From NCBI RefSeq assembly GCF_014268655.2, contig NZ_JABWQX020000001.1:310001-374000 (forward strand): DNA of 64,000 nt, read 5' to 3'. The DNA is from Pseudomonas marvdashtae. Lineage in GTDB: Bacteria > Pseudomonadota > Gammaproteobacteria > Pseudomonadales > Pseudomonadaceae. How positions within the stretch are numbered: the first letter of the stretch is position 1; every line of letters starts with the position of its first letter. Shown piece by piece: positions 35,973-44,625 of the stretch. A program made the position numbers and the translations under genes. The notes below the pieces were generated by a model that had not been told where the DNA came from, ran no database searches, and was given only the letters and a program-made list of their open reading frames with translations.

Positions 35973-36038
35973 ATTCCACTCATAAAGCACTCACACGGCC
36001 TCGCCAGACTCTCTCCATTCGAACAGGGAGAGCCCCAC

Positions 36039-37412
36039 ATGAACCGCAGTCTCGCCATAAAACTGGGCATGATCGCCCTATTGATTCTTTTGCTGATGAT
36101 CCCGCTGTTGATGATCAACGGCCTGATTGACGAGCGCCAAGAGTTGCGTGATGGGGTGTTGCAGGATATTGCCCGCAGCTCCAGTCATAGCCAGCAGTTG
36201 ATCGGGCCGATGATCGTGGTGCCGTTTCGCAAGGACGTGAAAGTCTGGAACACCAATGAGAAGACCGGCGTGCGGTTCCTGGAAACCGTCGAGCAAACCG
36301 GTGAGATGTATTTTCTGCCGGAGCAATTCGAGCTCGACGGGCAGATCCGTACTGAAACCCGGGCCCGGGGGATCTACGAAGCGCGATTGTTCCACGCCGA
36401 CAATCGGATCGATGGGCGCTTCAAAGTGCCGGAACGCTATGGCATCGCCCCGAAGGATTTTGCCGATTACCGTTTTGACGAGCCGTACCTCAGTGTCGGT
36501 ATCAGCGACATCCGCGGCATCGAGAATGCCCTGACCCTGACGCTGAACCAGCAGACGGTCGACTTCCTGCCCGGCTCGCGACTCGGCTGGCTGGGGCAGG
36601 GCGTCCACGTGCCGCTGCCGATGATCACCGCCCAGGGCAGTCCTGAGTTGACGTTCGGTTTCGACCTGCGGCTGCAAGGCACCGGCGAGCTGCAGATCCT
36701 GCCGGTGGGCAAGTCTACCAAAGTGCACCTGGCCGCCGATTGGCCGCACCCCAGCTTCATCGGCAACTATTTGCCGGTCAAACGCGAAATCAATGAGCAG
36801 GGTTTCAGCGCTGACTGGCAGACTTCGTTTTTTTCCACCAACCTCCTGGAAACCCTGCAAGCCTGTGAGCCAAGCGATGGTTGCGAGGCATTCCGCAGCC
36901 GGGCCTTCGGCGTGAGTTTCGTCGACCCGGTGGATCAGTATCTGAAAAGCGATCGGGCGATCAAATATGCGCTGCTGTTTATCGCGCTGACCTTCGCCGG
37001 GTTCTTCCTCTTCGAAGTGCTCAAGAGCCTGGCGGTGCATCCGGTTCAGTACGCGTTGGTCGGTGTGGCGCTGGCATTCTTCTATCTACTGCTGTTATCG
37101 CTGTCGGAACACATCGGCTTCACCTTGGCGTATCTGGTATCGGCCAGTGCTTGCGTGTTGCTGATCGGGTTCTATGTCTGCCATGTGTTGCGCAGCGTGA
37201 GTCACGGCCTGGGTTTTTCGGCGGGCCTGGCGGGGTTGTACGGTTTGCTCTACGGGCTGTTGAGCGCTGAGGACTATGCGCTGTTGATGGGCTCGCTGCT
37301 GCTGTTCAGCCTGCTCGGGGTGTTCATGGTGCTGACGCGCAAGCTGGACTGGTACGGGGTCGGGGCGAAGCCAGCAGCTGCGATGAGCTTCGATCTGGGG
37401 GAGGTGAAATGA
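36039..37412 (+). CDS. creD: Inner membrane protein CreD
   Basis: A 457-residue CreD-family protein with AGGGAGAG before the ATG. One N-terminal helix (8-28) is followed by a large periplasmic domain (30-310: 'QQLIGPMIVVPFRK', 'TRARGIYEARLFHADN') and then about six helices to the C-terminus ('KYALLFIALTFAGFFLFEVL' onward). It is the classical target of CreBC, and its loss or over-expression alters envelope and beta-lactam phenotypes in other species. The biochemical function is unknown. Confidence 0.92.
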   Translation: MNRSLAIKLGMIALLILLLMIPLLMINGLIDERQELRDGVLQDIARSSSHSQQLIGPMIVVPFRKDVKVWNTNEKTGVRFLETVEQTGEMYFLPEQFELDGQIRTETRARGIYEARLFHADNRIDGRFKVPERYGIAPKDFADYRFDEPYLSVGISDIRGIENALTLTLNQQTVDFLPGSRLGWLGQGVHVPLPMITAQGSPELTFGFDLRLQGTGELQILPVGKSTKVHLAADWPHPSFIGNYLPVKREINEQGFSADWQTSFFSTNLLETLQACEPSDGCEAFRSRAFGVSFVDPVDQYLKSDRAIKYALLFIALTFAGFFLFEVLKSLAVHPVQYALVGVALAFFYLLLLSLSEHIGFTLAYLVSASACVLLIGFYVCHVLRSVSHGLGFSAGLAGLYGLLYGLLSAEDYALLMGSLLLFSLLGVFMVLTRKLDWYGVGAKPAAAMSFDLGEVK

Positions 37413-37504
37413 GCCGGTCGCTGGGGTTGCGGGACGATCAGCGGGTGCGGGAAGCGTTGGTGATGCAGATTGCCGGGTTGTTTGCGGCTCAACCGTGTTG
37501 GCCG

Positions 37505-37569
37505 GTTCACGAGCAATCCCGCTCCCACAACGAACACGCAAGACATGTGGGAAGGGGCTTGTTCGCGAG
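37505..37569. repeat. Degenerate REP pair
   Basis: GAGCAATCCCGCTCCCACA and TGTGGGAAGGGGCTTGTTC are imperfect inverted arms of the GTGGGAGCGGGCTTGCTC type. The short frame that overlaps the creD stop runs through it and is not called as a gene. Confidence 0.65.
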
Positions 37570-37593
37570 GAGGCCTATACAGCCAAGGCAGAT

Positions 37594-38223
37594 TTAAACC
37601 TTGGGCACCGTTTCGATCATCGACGGCCGCAAACTGACTTCGGCAAACCACTGCGCTAGCTGAGGATTGGCCTTGCGCCACTCCAGGTCCTGGTGGCGCA
37701 GGTCCAGGTAACCCAAGGCGCACGCCACGCTGATGGAAGCAACGTCGAAATGGCTGGCCAGCTCGGCAATCGCCTCGGCTTCAAGCGTGGCCAAGGCGCG
37801 GCGAATCTTGTCGCGTTGCGCGTCGAGCCATTCGTCCCAGTGTTTTTCCGCCGGGCGTAGCGCGGTTTCGTAACGGATCATCACGGCCGCATCCATGATC
37901 CCGTCGGCCAGCGATGCCAGGGTCAGGCGCCGCCAGCGGGCCGCGCCATCCCGGGGAATCAAAGGGTTGCCGACGTGCTGGTGGTCGAGGTAGTCGAGGA
38001 TGACGCGGCTGTCGTGGATCACGCTGCCATTGGCCAAGCGCAGGGCAGGGATCTTGCTCAGCGGATTGTCGCCGATCAGCGCTCGGTCTGGCTTGACCGG
38101 CGAGAGTTGGCTGAGCTGCAAGGCCACGCGGTCCTGCTGGCCGGTTTCATGCAGCAATACCTGGACCTTGCGGACGAAGGGCGAAGCAGGGTTGTGGAAC
38201 AGGGTCATGCTGGGGGTGGACAT
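37594..38223 (-). CDS. Glutathione S-transferase family protein
   Basis: A 209-residue GST with thioredoxin-like N-domain (1-80: 'LFHNPASPFVRKVQVLLHET', S-P-F at the glutathione-activating position, 'SKIPALRLANGSVIHDSRVI' with the conserved cis-proline and the SR pair) and all-helical C-domain (90-205). GAGG lies upstream of the start. The substrate is unknown; the neighbours give no clue. It converges with creD. Confidence 0.88.
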   Translation of the reverse strand: MSTPSMTLFHNPASPFVRKVQVLLHETGQQDRVALQLSQLSPVKPDRALIGDNPLSKIPALRLANGSVIHDSRVILDYLDHQHVGNPLIPRDGAARWRRLTLASLADGIMDAAVMIRYETALRPAEKHWDEWLDAQRDKIRRALATLEAEAIAELASHFDVASISVACALGYLDLRHQDLEWRKANPQLAQWFAEVSLRPSMIETVPKV

Positions 38224-38314
38224 GCAAACATCCTCGGTTGACGGGCTAGGCGTAGCCTAGACAGTTACGCAGCGGCTGGCGAGCGGCCAGTTGAGTCCCG
38301 CTGTGCTCGGCGAG

Positions 38315-38494
38315 TCATCCTCGTTTAATTAACCCCCAAGTCCCTAGAACGGTTGGGATTCCCAATCCAACCCAGCTCATCGCATCCCACGCCCCATCGC
38401 CCAGCAGCGCTGAAAACAGTCCCGCCGCGCTAAGCGCGCCGATCACCACCGGGATACCAAACACCTTCCAGAAACTCGACTGCCGAGGCTTCAC
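38315..38494 (-). CDS. Small two-helix membrane protein coupled to the PepSY gene
   Basis: A 59-residue protein starting with GTG, whose GTGA overlaps the stop of the PepSY-domain gene by two bases. That overlap is strong evidence for translation. After the basic start MKPRQSSFWK come two hydrophobic segments (11-32 and 40-56) and the tail LIKRG. I do not recognise a named family. It may stabilise or assist the PepSY membrane protein in siderophore-iron handling (inference from coupling). Confidence 0.7.
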   Translation of the reverse strand: MKPRQSSFWKVFGIPVVIGALSAAGLFSALLGDGAWDAMSWVGLGIPTVLGTWGLIKRG

Positions 38495-39621
38495 GGGGCA
38501 ACCTCCGCACCGACGGTTGCGCGCTTGGCGGCTTTACGCCGTACCAGCCACAGATAAACGCCACTGCCCAGGACGATAATCGTCAGCACATCCAGGGTTG
38601 CCCAGAAAATCTGCATCGGCCGGCCGCCGTAGTCGCCGAAATGCAATGGCAGGGACAGGCTCATCACGTCCATGTACCACGGCCGCTCGGCCACGGCGGT
38701 GACGTCCAGGGTGGTCGCATCGATCAACACGGGCGTCAGCAGATGCGAGGTCAGGTGGGTGTCGCCTTTCATGAAGACGCTGTAATGGTGCTCGCTGGAA
38801 AACAGCGTGCCGGGGAAGGCGATGAAACTCGGCTCCATGCCCGGCGCGACGCCCTTGGCGATGTCCAGCAATCGGGTGGCTGGGGCCAATTGTGTCAGCG
38901 GTGGGGCGTTGCGATAGGGTTCGACCATGGCGCTGAGGCTGTCGTTGCGCCACGCGGCGATGATCAAATCGGCGCAGGCGGCGATCACGCCGGTCACGCC
39001 GACGGTCAGTGCCCAGACCAGCGTGACCACGCCGATCAGGTTGTGCAGGTCCAGCCAGCGCAGGCGCGTGGATTTGTCCTGGCGCACCGTGGCGAACTTC
39101 AACCGCCGCATGAACGGCAGGTACAACACCACCCCGGAGATGATGGCGATCACGAACAGAAAACCCATGAATGCCAGCAACAACTTGCCCGGCAGCCCGG
39201 CGAACATGTCTACGTGCAGGCGCAGCATGACCATCATGAAACCGCCGTTCGCCGAGGGCATTTCCAGGGCTTCGCCGGTACGCGCGTCGAGCATGAACGT
39301 GTGGGAGGAGTTGGGTTCGGTGCCCGGCGTCGGCGCCATGATGGTGATGACGCCATTGGGCTCGTCTTCGTCCCAGCCAAAATACTGGACCACTTCACCC
39401 GGGCGATGAGCCTTGGCTTTTTCCACCAGTTGCGCAAGATCCAATGGCGGCGTGCCCGCTGGCATTTCCCGCAGCTCTGGCGCGTCACCCAGCAGGTGCT
39501 CGATTTCATGATGGAAAATCAGCGGCAGCCCGGTGATCGCCAGCATCAGCAGGAACACCGTGCAAATCAGGCTGCTCCAGGTGTGGACAAAGGACCAGCG
39601 GCGTATGGTTTTGCTTTTCAT
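38491..39621 (-). CDS. PepSY-associated membrane protein (siderophore-iron related)
   Basis: A 376-residue protein with four membrane helices (about 15-38, 140-165, 190-212, 340-360) and a periplasmic PepSY region. The start is taken at MKSKTIRRWSF; another in-frame ATG 36 bases upstream has its SD too close. 'WSSLICTVFLLMLAITGLPL' and 'RWLDLHNLIGVVTLVWALTV' are typical of the family often called iron-regulated membrane proteins, with conserved histidines in helices. It is directly downstream of the TonB receptor gene and likely acts in reductive release of iron from siderophores (inference). Confidence 0.85.
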   Translation of the reverse strand: MKSKTIRRWSFVHTWSSLICTVFLLMLAITGLPLIFHHEIEHLLGDAPELREMPAGTPPLDLAQLVEKAKAHRPGEVVQYFGWDEDEPNGVITIMAPTPGTEPNSSHTFMLDARTGEALEMPSANGGFMMVMLRLHVDMFAGLPGKLLLAFMGFLFVIAIISGVVLYLPFMRRLKFATVRQDKSTRLRWLDLHNLIGVVTLVWALTVGVTGVIAACADLIIAAWRNDSLSAMVEPYRNAPPLTQLAPATRLLDIAKGVAPGMEPSFIAFPGTLFSSEHHYSVFMKGDTHLTSHLLTPVLIDATTLDVTAVAERPWYMDVMSLSLPLHFGDYGGRPMQIFWATLDVLTIIVLGSGVYLWLVRRKAAKRATVGAEVAP

Positions 39622-39690
39622 GATCGATCCGAATGCAAAAGGGTCATGCTGGTGCATGACCCTCTGAAGGTTTGCGCAAATGCTAACCGT

Positions 39691-42129
39691 TTACCATTTG
39701 TAATTCACGCTCGCGACGACGTTGCGTTGGTCGCCGTAGTAGCAGTAGAAGCCATCACAGGTGGACAAATATTCCTTGTTGAAAATGTTCTTGGCATCCA
39801 CCGCCACGGTGACGCCCTTGAGGGTGTTGTTCAAACGACCCAGGTCGTAGTGGGCCGAGGCGTCATAGACGGTGTAGGAACCGACATGGCCCCAGTCAGT
39901 GTTGGTGGTGTTGCCATAGGTGTCGCCGACATAACGTACGCCAGCACCGACACCGAAACCGTCCAGCGGGCCGTTGTGCCAGGTGTAGTCGGCCCACGCG
40001 GTGGCCTGGTTGCGCGGCACCTGGGCCATGCGCTTGCCTTCTTCAGCCGCAGTGCCTTTGGTGATCTCGCTGTCGTTGTAGGTATAGGAGCCGATCAGCT
40101 TCAGGTTGTCGGTGACGTCGCCGGAGGCTTCCAGTTCGAGGCCGCGTACGCGGACCTCGCCCACTTGGCGAGTGATGTTGTTTTCGGTGACGGAGTTGTT
40201 CTGCTGGGTCAGGTCAAACACTGCGGCGGTCAACAGGGTCTTGGTGCCCGGTGGCTGGTATTTGATACCGACTTCGTACTGTTCGCCTTCGGTTGGTTTG
40301 AACGAGTCAGTGCTGTTGACGGCTGAACCCGCCACAGCCTGGAACGACTGTGCGAAGGAAATGTACGGCGTCACCCCGTTATCGAAGACGTAGCTCAGCG
40401 CCGCGTTGCCGCTGAATTTCTTGTCGCGCTGGGTGTTGGTCGCGTCGTTCTGGTTGTGGAATACAGTGCTGGTGTGAATCCAGTCTTCACGACCACCGAG
40501 GGTCAGGCGCCAGTTGTCCAGAGCGATCTGGTCCTGGAGGTACAGGCCAGTCTGGTGAGTTTTTTGGTTGTAGTGGTACATGTCGAAATACTGGACGTTG
40601 GAGAAATCCTGTCCGTAAGTCGGGTTGTTGACGTTGCTGGTAGGGACACCACCAGACCCCCATCGCCAGCGAGCGTTGCTATTGGAGCGCTGGTGGTCCA
40701 GGCCCAGCAGCAGCGTATGGCTCAAGGCTGCGGTCTGGAAATCGGCCTGGAAGTTGTTATCCACGGCGTATTGGCTGATGTCTTCATCAACAATACTGGC
40801 GCTGCGTTTGACGGTGCCATCGGCGCTCACCGATTCGTCCGGGCCATCTGGGGAGAAAGCTCCACCGGCGGAGATACCCTGAAACTCCAGATCGCTCTTG
40901 GTATAGCGCAGGTTCTGACGGAACTGCCAAGTGTCGTTCAAGCGATGCTCAAAGTTGTAGCCCAGCGCGTAGTAGGTGCGGTCGTAGAATTCCCAATCCG
41001 GATCGCCCAAGTTCTTGTGATGGGAAATCTTGCCCGCCGGTGAAGCCAGTTTGGTGCCTTGCAGTGGCAGGAATTGACCGGTGATGCCGGTGTCGTCGCG
41101 GGTGTATTGCGACAAGAACGTCAGACGTGTGTCGTCGTTGATATTCCAGGTCAGGCTCGGGGCGATGTTGTAGCGCTTGTCCGGGATGTGGTCGACCTGG
41201 GAATTGCTGTCGCGCACTGTGCCGCTGAGTCGATACAGGAACTGGCCTTCGTCATCGACTTTGCCGGTGCTGTCGAAGTTGATCTGCTTGTGTTCGTAGC
41301 TTCCAGCCTGCAATTGGACTTCGTTGCTGCTCTCGGCTTGTGGGCGACGGCTGACCATATCGAGCATGCCGCCAGGTGGCGTCTGGCCGTAGACCGAAGA
41401 GGCCGGCCCGCGCAACACAGCGATGCGCTCAAGGTTCCAGGGCTCGATTTTCGTCGTGATGTAGTTGCCCTTGGGCAGCGGTAGGCCATCGAGGAACTGG
41501 GTTGGCACGAAGCCGCGCACCAGCAGCCAGTCGTTGCGCGAATCCGAACCGTAGCCGCTGCTTTGCACGCCGGCGGTATAGCGCAGGGCGTCGTTGAGGT
41601 TGAGCACGGAGCGCTCGTCCATTTGCTGGCGCGTGATCACCGAAACCGAGCGCGGCAGCTCGACAATCGGCGTATCAGTCTTCGTGCCCGCCGCCGTTCG
41701 GGTGGCGACGTAACCTTCGGTCGGTCCCCACGCGGTTTCGCTGACGCCGGCGCCGATCACGCTGGTTTCCGGCAGCACCATCACGCCTTCGGGCACGGCC
41801 ACCAGGCTGTAGGTGCCGGCGCTGCTTTGCTCCAATTGCAGACCGGTGCCACGCAAGGCCTGACGCAGCGCGCCGGTGGCGTCGAACTGGCCTTGGACCG
41901 GTGCCGAAGTTTTGCCCGACGCCAGGGACGGGTTCAGGCTCAGGGCGAGACCGGCCTGGCTGGCGATCTGGTTCAGGGTGCTGGCCAGCGGCGCGGCGGG
42001 CAGGTTGTAGGCGCGAACGCCGGAGGCCTGTTCGGCGGCCAGCAACGGGCCGCTGGCCAACGGGCTGGCCAGGGCGATGGCAATAGCCAATAGGCTGGGG
42101 CGCAACAGGGTCTCAAACGGGCGGGACAT
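39691..42129 (-). CDS. TonB-dependent siderophore receptor with signalling domain
   Basis: An 812-residue outer-membrane receptor. Signal peptide up to about residue 32 (ending LLAAEQA). An STN signalling domain (38-110: 'YNLPAAPLASTLNQIASQAG') is followed by the plug ('DTPIVELPRSVSVITRQQMD') and a beta-barrel ending in W (VNYKW). The C-terminal 'CDGFYCYYGDQRNVV' is typical of hydroxamate-type receptors. The STN domain means it signals through FecR to the ECF sigma factor encoded upstream. The exact siderophore cannot be named. AGGAG precedes the start. Confidence 0.92.
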   Translation of the reverse strand: MSRPFETLLRPSLLAIAIALASPLASGPLLAAEQASGVRAYNLPAAPLASTLNQIASQAGLALSLNPSLASGKTSAPVQGQFDATGALRQALRGTGLQLEQSSAGTYSLVAVPEGVMVLPETSVIGAGVSETAWGPTEGYVATRTAAGTKTDTPIVELPRSVSVITRQQMDERSVLNLNDALRYTAGVQSSGYGSDSRNDWLLVRGFVPTQFLDGLPLPKGNYITTKIEPWNLERIAVLRGPASSVYGQTPPGGMLDMVSRRPQAESSNEVQLQAGSYEHKQINFDSTGKVDDEGQFLYRLSGTVRDSNSQVDHIPDKRYNIAPSLTWNINDDTRLTFLSQYTRDDTGITGQFLPLQGTKLASPAGKISHHKNLGDPDWEFYDRTYYALGYNFEHRLNDTWQFRQNLRYTKSDLEFQGISAGGAFSPDGPDESVSADGTVKRSASIVDEDISQYAVDNNFQADFQTAALSHTLLLGLDHQRSNSNARWRWGSGGVPTSNVNNPTYGQDFSNVQYFDMYHYNQKTHQTGLYLQDQIALDNWRLTLGGREDWIHTSTVFHNQNDATNTQRDKKFSGNAALSYVFDNGVTPYISFAQSFQAVAGSAVNSTDSFKPTEGEQYEVGIKYQPPGTKTLLTAAVFDLTQQNNSVTENNITRQVGEVRVRGLELEASGDVTDNLKLIGSYTYNDSEITKGTAAEEGKRMAQVPRNQATAWADYTWHNGPLDGFGVGAGVRYVGDTYGNTTNTDWGHVGSYTVYDASAHYDLGRLNNTLKGVTVAVDAKNIFNKEYLSTCDGFYCYYGDQRNVVASVNYKW

Positions 42130-42283
42130 ACGGCGGCTCCTGAATGGAAATATTTCTCAATTGCCTGTGTGCCGGATGAAAATCGAAAAGTGATAGGGCT
42201 GGATGAAAATTATTTAGATTAAGATTGCACGGGTCGGCGTGGCCGTCGCGAAGACAGGCCCTGAGGGGGATCAACCTCTCACT

Positions 42284-43264
42284 TCAAGGCTTGGCTTCGG
42301 CTCGCGGCCCCACCACGACCCACCAGCGGGTGTGATGCTCGACCTGCACCGGCAATGTCGGTAGCAAAGCGGTCAGCGCCAGATCGGTGTCATGCAGCGG
42401 GAAGCTGCCGGTGATGCGCAGGTCCGCCACTTGCGGTTCAACGCCCAGATAGCCGCGTCGATAACGACCCAGCTCATGGACCAGGTCTTCGAGGCGGGCG
42501 TTGTCCACCACCAGCATGCCGCGTGTCCAGGCGTCGGCGCCGGGGTTCAGGGCCACTGTTGGCTCCAGGCCGTCCTTGAGCATCAGCACCTGTTGGCCTT
42601 CGTACAGGATCTGTTCTTGCTGGGCGCTCTGCGGATGCGCCGCCACGGCGGACTTCAATACGCTCAGGCGGGTGCCCTGGTCTTCGAGCTTGACCAAAAA
42701 ACGCGTGCCCAACGCGCGCATGCTGCCCTCGCGAGTCTCGACGATGAACGGACGCGGATCGTTGTGACCGGTTTCCACGAGGATTTCGCCTTCCTGCAGG
42801 ACGATGCGCCGCTGCTTGTCGTCGAAACGCACATCCAATGCACTGTGGGTGTTGAGGTTGATCAGCGTGCCGTCCACCAGGCGCAACGTACGTTGCTCAC
42901 CGGTGGCGGTGCGCTGGTCGGCCAGCCAATAATCCAGCGGCAAATAACGATCGCCGGCGAACAGCGCCAGCCCGATGACCGCGACGATGCTGGCCAGGCC
43001 GCTGCCAACCTTGCGCACCCGGCGCCGGATGCTCGCCTTCGATTGCAGCAGCGCGGCCCGCGCTGGACCACTGGCGATGTTGAAACGCTGGTCGAGCATG
43101 CCCAGCTGTTGCCAGGCGCGGGCATGTTCCTCATCGGCCGCGTGCCATTGGGCGAACGCCTCCCGCTCCTGAGGACTGCCGCCGCCTGAATCCAGGGACA
43201 ACTGCCAGGCGATGGCTGCGTCCAGCACCCGCGCGGAGACCGGTTTGCCATGGGCCGTGTTCAT
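42284..43264 (-). CDS. FecR-type anti-sigma/sigma regulator
   Basis: A 326-residue inner-membrane regulator. An N-terminal cytoplasmic DUF4880-like part (10-60: 'DAAIAWQLSLDSGGGSPQER') is followed by a membrane helix at about 85-105 and a periplasmic FecR domain ('RTLRLVDGTLINLNTHSALD', 'VVDNARLEDLVHELGRYRRG'). It receives the signal from the receptor's STN domain and controls the cognate ECF sigma factor. Its ATG overlaps the sigma gene stop. The receptor gene follows after about 150 bases. Confidence 0.92.
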   Translation of the reverse strand: MNTAHGKPVSARVLDAAIAWQLSLDSGGGSPQEREAFAQWHAADEEHARAWQQLGMLDQRFNIASGPARAALLQSKASIRRRVRKVGSGLASIVAVIGLALFAGDRYLPLDYWLADQRTATGEQRTLRLVDGTLINLNTHSALDVRFDDKQRRIVLQEGEILVETGHNDPRPFIVETREGSMRALGTRFLVKLEDQGTRLSVLKSAVAAHPQSAQQEQILYEGQQVLMLKDGLEPTVALNPGADAWTRGMLVVDNARLEDLVHELGRYRRGYLGVEPQVADLRITGSFPLHDTDLALTALLPTLPVQVEHHTRWWVVVGPRAEAKP

Positions 43265-43779
43265 GTCGGCTCACCATAAAGGGCGATGTAGCACTGCTTC
43301 AGGCCTTGGGCCAGGTATTGGCGTACCCGTGGCACCGAAACCCCCAGGCGCTCGGCGATTTCGGCGTGGCTGAGGCCGTCGATGCGGTTATAGAGGAAGG
43401 CTGTGCGGGCTTTGCTGGACAGTTTGCCGAGCAGGCGATCGATCTGCTTGAGGTCTTCGAGGATCAGTTGCTGTTCTTCCACCGACGGGTGCTCGGCCTC
43501 GGGAATCAGCATCAGTTCGGTCAGGTACGCCTGCTCCAGCGCCGCCCGACGGAAGTAATCAAACAGCAGGCCCTTGGCGATCGCGACCAGAAAAGCCCGG
43601 GGCTCGCGCGGTGCCGTCAGCTCGCCACGGCCCAGCAGGCGCACGAAGGTGTCCTGGCTCAAGTCCTCGGCGCGCTGCGGGCAGGCCACGTTGCGTCGAA
43701 GCCATGCCAGTAACCAGCCGCGATGGTCACGGTACAACGCACCAACCAAATCACTGTGGGAACTGGGGACTGACGACAC
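43261..43779 (-). CDS. ECF sigma factor, FecI-like
   Basis: A 172-residue ECF sigma factor. Region 2 is 'LYRDHRGWLLAWLRRN' then 'AEDLSQDTFVRLLGR', and region 4 is 'LPS-free' but clear as 'LSSKARTAFLYNRIDGLSHA' with the helix-turn-helix 'EIAERLGVSVPRVRQYL'. The only usable start is GTG with GGTGA upstream; a stop codon lies seven codons above in frame. It activates the receptor gene upon siderophore signalling (family knowledge). Coupled to fecR by ATGA. Confidence 0.9.
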   Translation of the reverse strand: MSSVPSSHSDLVGALYRDHRGWLLAWLRRNVACPQRAEDLSQDTFVRLLGRGELTAPREPRAFLVAIAKGLLFDYFRRAALEQAYLTELMLIPEAEHPSVEEQQLILEDLKQIDRLLGKLSSKARTAFLYNRIDGLSHAEIAERLGVSVPRVRQYLAQGLKQCYIALYGEPT

Positions 43780-43800
43780 GGAACATTCACCGACGTATTA

Positions 43801-43819
43801 AGTAACGAGAATTGTTCGC
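43801..43819. promoter_or_regulatory. Weak Fur-box-like site upstream of the ECF sigma gene
   Basis: Read on the minus strand, GCGAACAATTCTCGTTACT agrees with the 19-base Fur consensus at about 12 positions, with the central ATTCTC region best. It ends about 21 bases before the GTG start. Iron control is expected for this gene type. Confidence 0.35.
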
Positions 43820-43917
43820 GATTGTGGCAGAGGCGGGGGAAGGAAAGCAATTGGCGTTGGTCGGGAGTTGTAGCGATATGCCACTCCCGAGAGAAACCTA
43901 TTATTCAGGGCGGCGGA

Positions 43918-44625
43918 TTAAAGCGAGGGCGCCTGCTGCCGCCGTTTCCATTGTCCGAGGCGTTGTTGCAGCTCGAGTGGGCTGTGGATCGCTTGCTGGC
44001 GGGCGCGACTGAACAGGATCAGGGCCAGCTCCGCAGTGGCCAAGGCGTCGGCGCTGGCGTTGTGACGGTCAAAAATTTGCAGTTTGAACCAGTCGATCCA
44101 CTCATCCAGTCCCCCTTGGCGTATGTGCGCCTGAGGGCAAAGCATCGGGGCCATGTCTGCTACGTCGAGAAAGGGCTGCTGCAAGCGATAGCCCAGGTAG
44201 TCTTTCAGCGCGCGCCCGAGCATGTGGCAATCAAAAGGCGCGTGGAACGCCAGCAGCGGACTGTCGCCAACGAATTCCATGAAAGCCAGCAGGGCTTCGG
44301 CCGGGTCGCTGCCAGCGGCGATGGCACTCGGCGCCAGGCCATGAATCAGCACGCTCGGCCCGAGCTTCTGCTTGTCGCATTGCAAGGTCCGCTCGAATTG
44401 CTGGCTGAAATCGATGGCGCCGTCTTCTATGACCACGGCGCCGATGGACAGTACCTGATCCTTGCTCAGGTTAAGGCCGGTGGTTTCCAGATCGACCACC
44501 ACCCACCGCTGTTCCCGCAGGCTGCGTTCAGTCAGTTGAGTGGGCGTGGGTAGGTCCCTGAGGCGCTGTTGCAAGGTCTCCGACAACGTCGGTTGGACCG
44601 GGCGCAACCAGGAAAACAGGTTCAC
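43918..44625 (-). CDS. DEDDh 3'-5' exonuclease (DNA polymerase III epsilon-like)
   Basis: A 235-residue exonuclease. ExoI is 'VVVDLETTGLNLSKDQ' (D-x-E), ExoII is around 'LLAFHAPFDCHMLGRALKDY' and ExoIII is 'HNASADALATAELAL' (H...D). It starts with GTG, coupled to the stop of the upstream cNMP/CBS/DUF294 gene (GTGA). It is not the replicative DnaQ, whose length and C-terminal polymerase-binding tail differ. This exonuclease/DUF294 pair is conserved in pseudomonads and often linked to acetate genes; why is not known. Confidence 0.88.
   Translation of the reverse strand: MNLFSWLRPVQPTLSETLQQRLRDLPTPTQLTERSLREQRWVVVDLETTGLNLSKDQVLSIGAVVIEDGAIDFSQQFERTLQCDKQKLGPSVLIHGLAPSAIAAGSDPAEALLAFMEFVGDSPLLAFHAPFDCHMLGRALKDYLGYRLQQPFLDVADMAPMLCPQAHIRQGGLDEWIDWFKLQIFDRHNASADALATAELALILFSRARQQAIHSPLELQQRLGQWKRRQQAPSL

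Noticed and set aside
37409..37597. Short frame overlapping the creD stop (ATGA)
   Set aside because: It runs through a degenerate REP element and its C-terminal half is repeat-derived. No SD of note.
43861..43892. Hairpin CGGGAGT...ACTCCCG after the exonuclease gene as terminator
   Set aside because: The loop is long and no T run follows in either direction.
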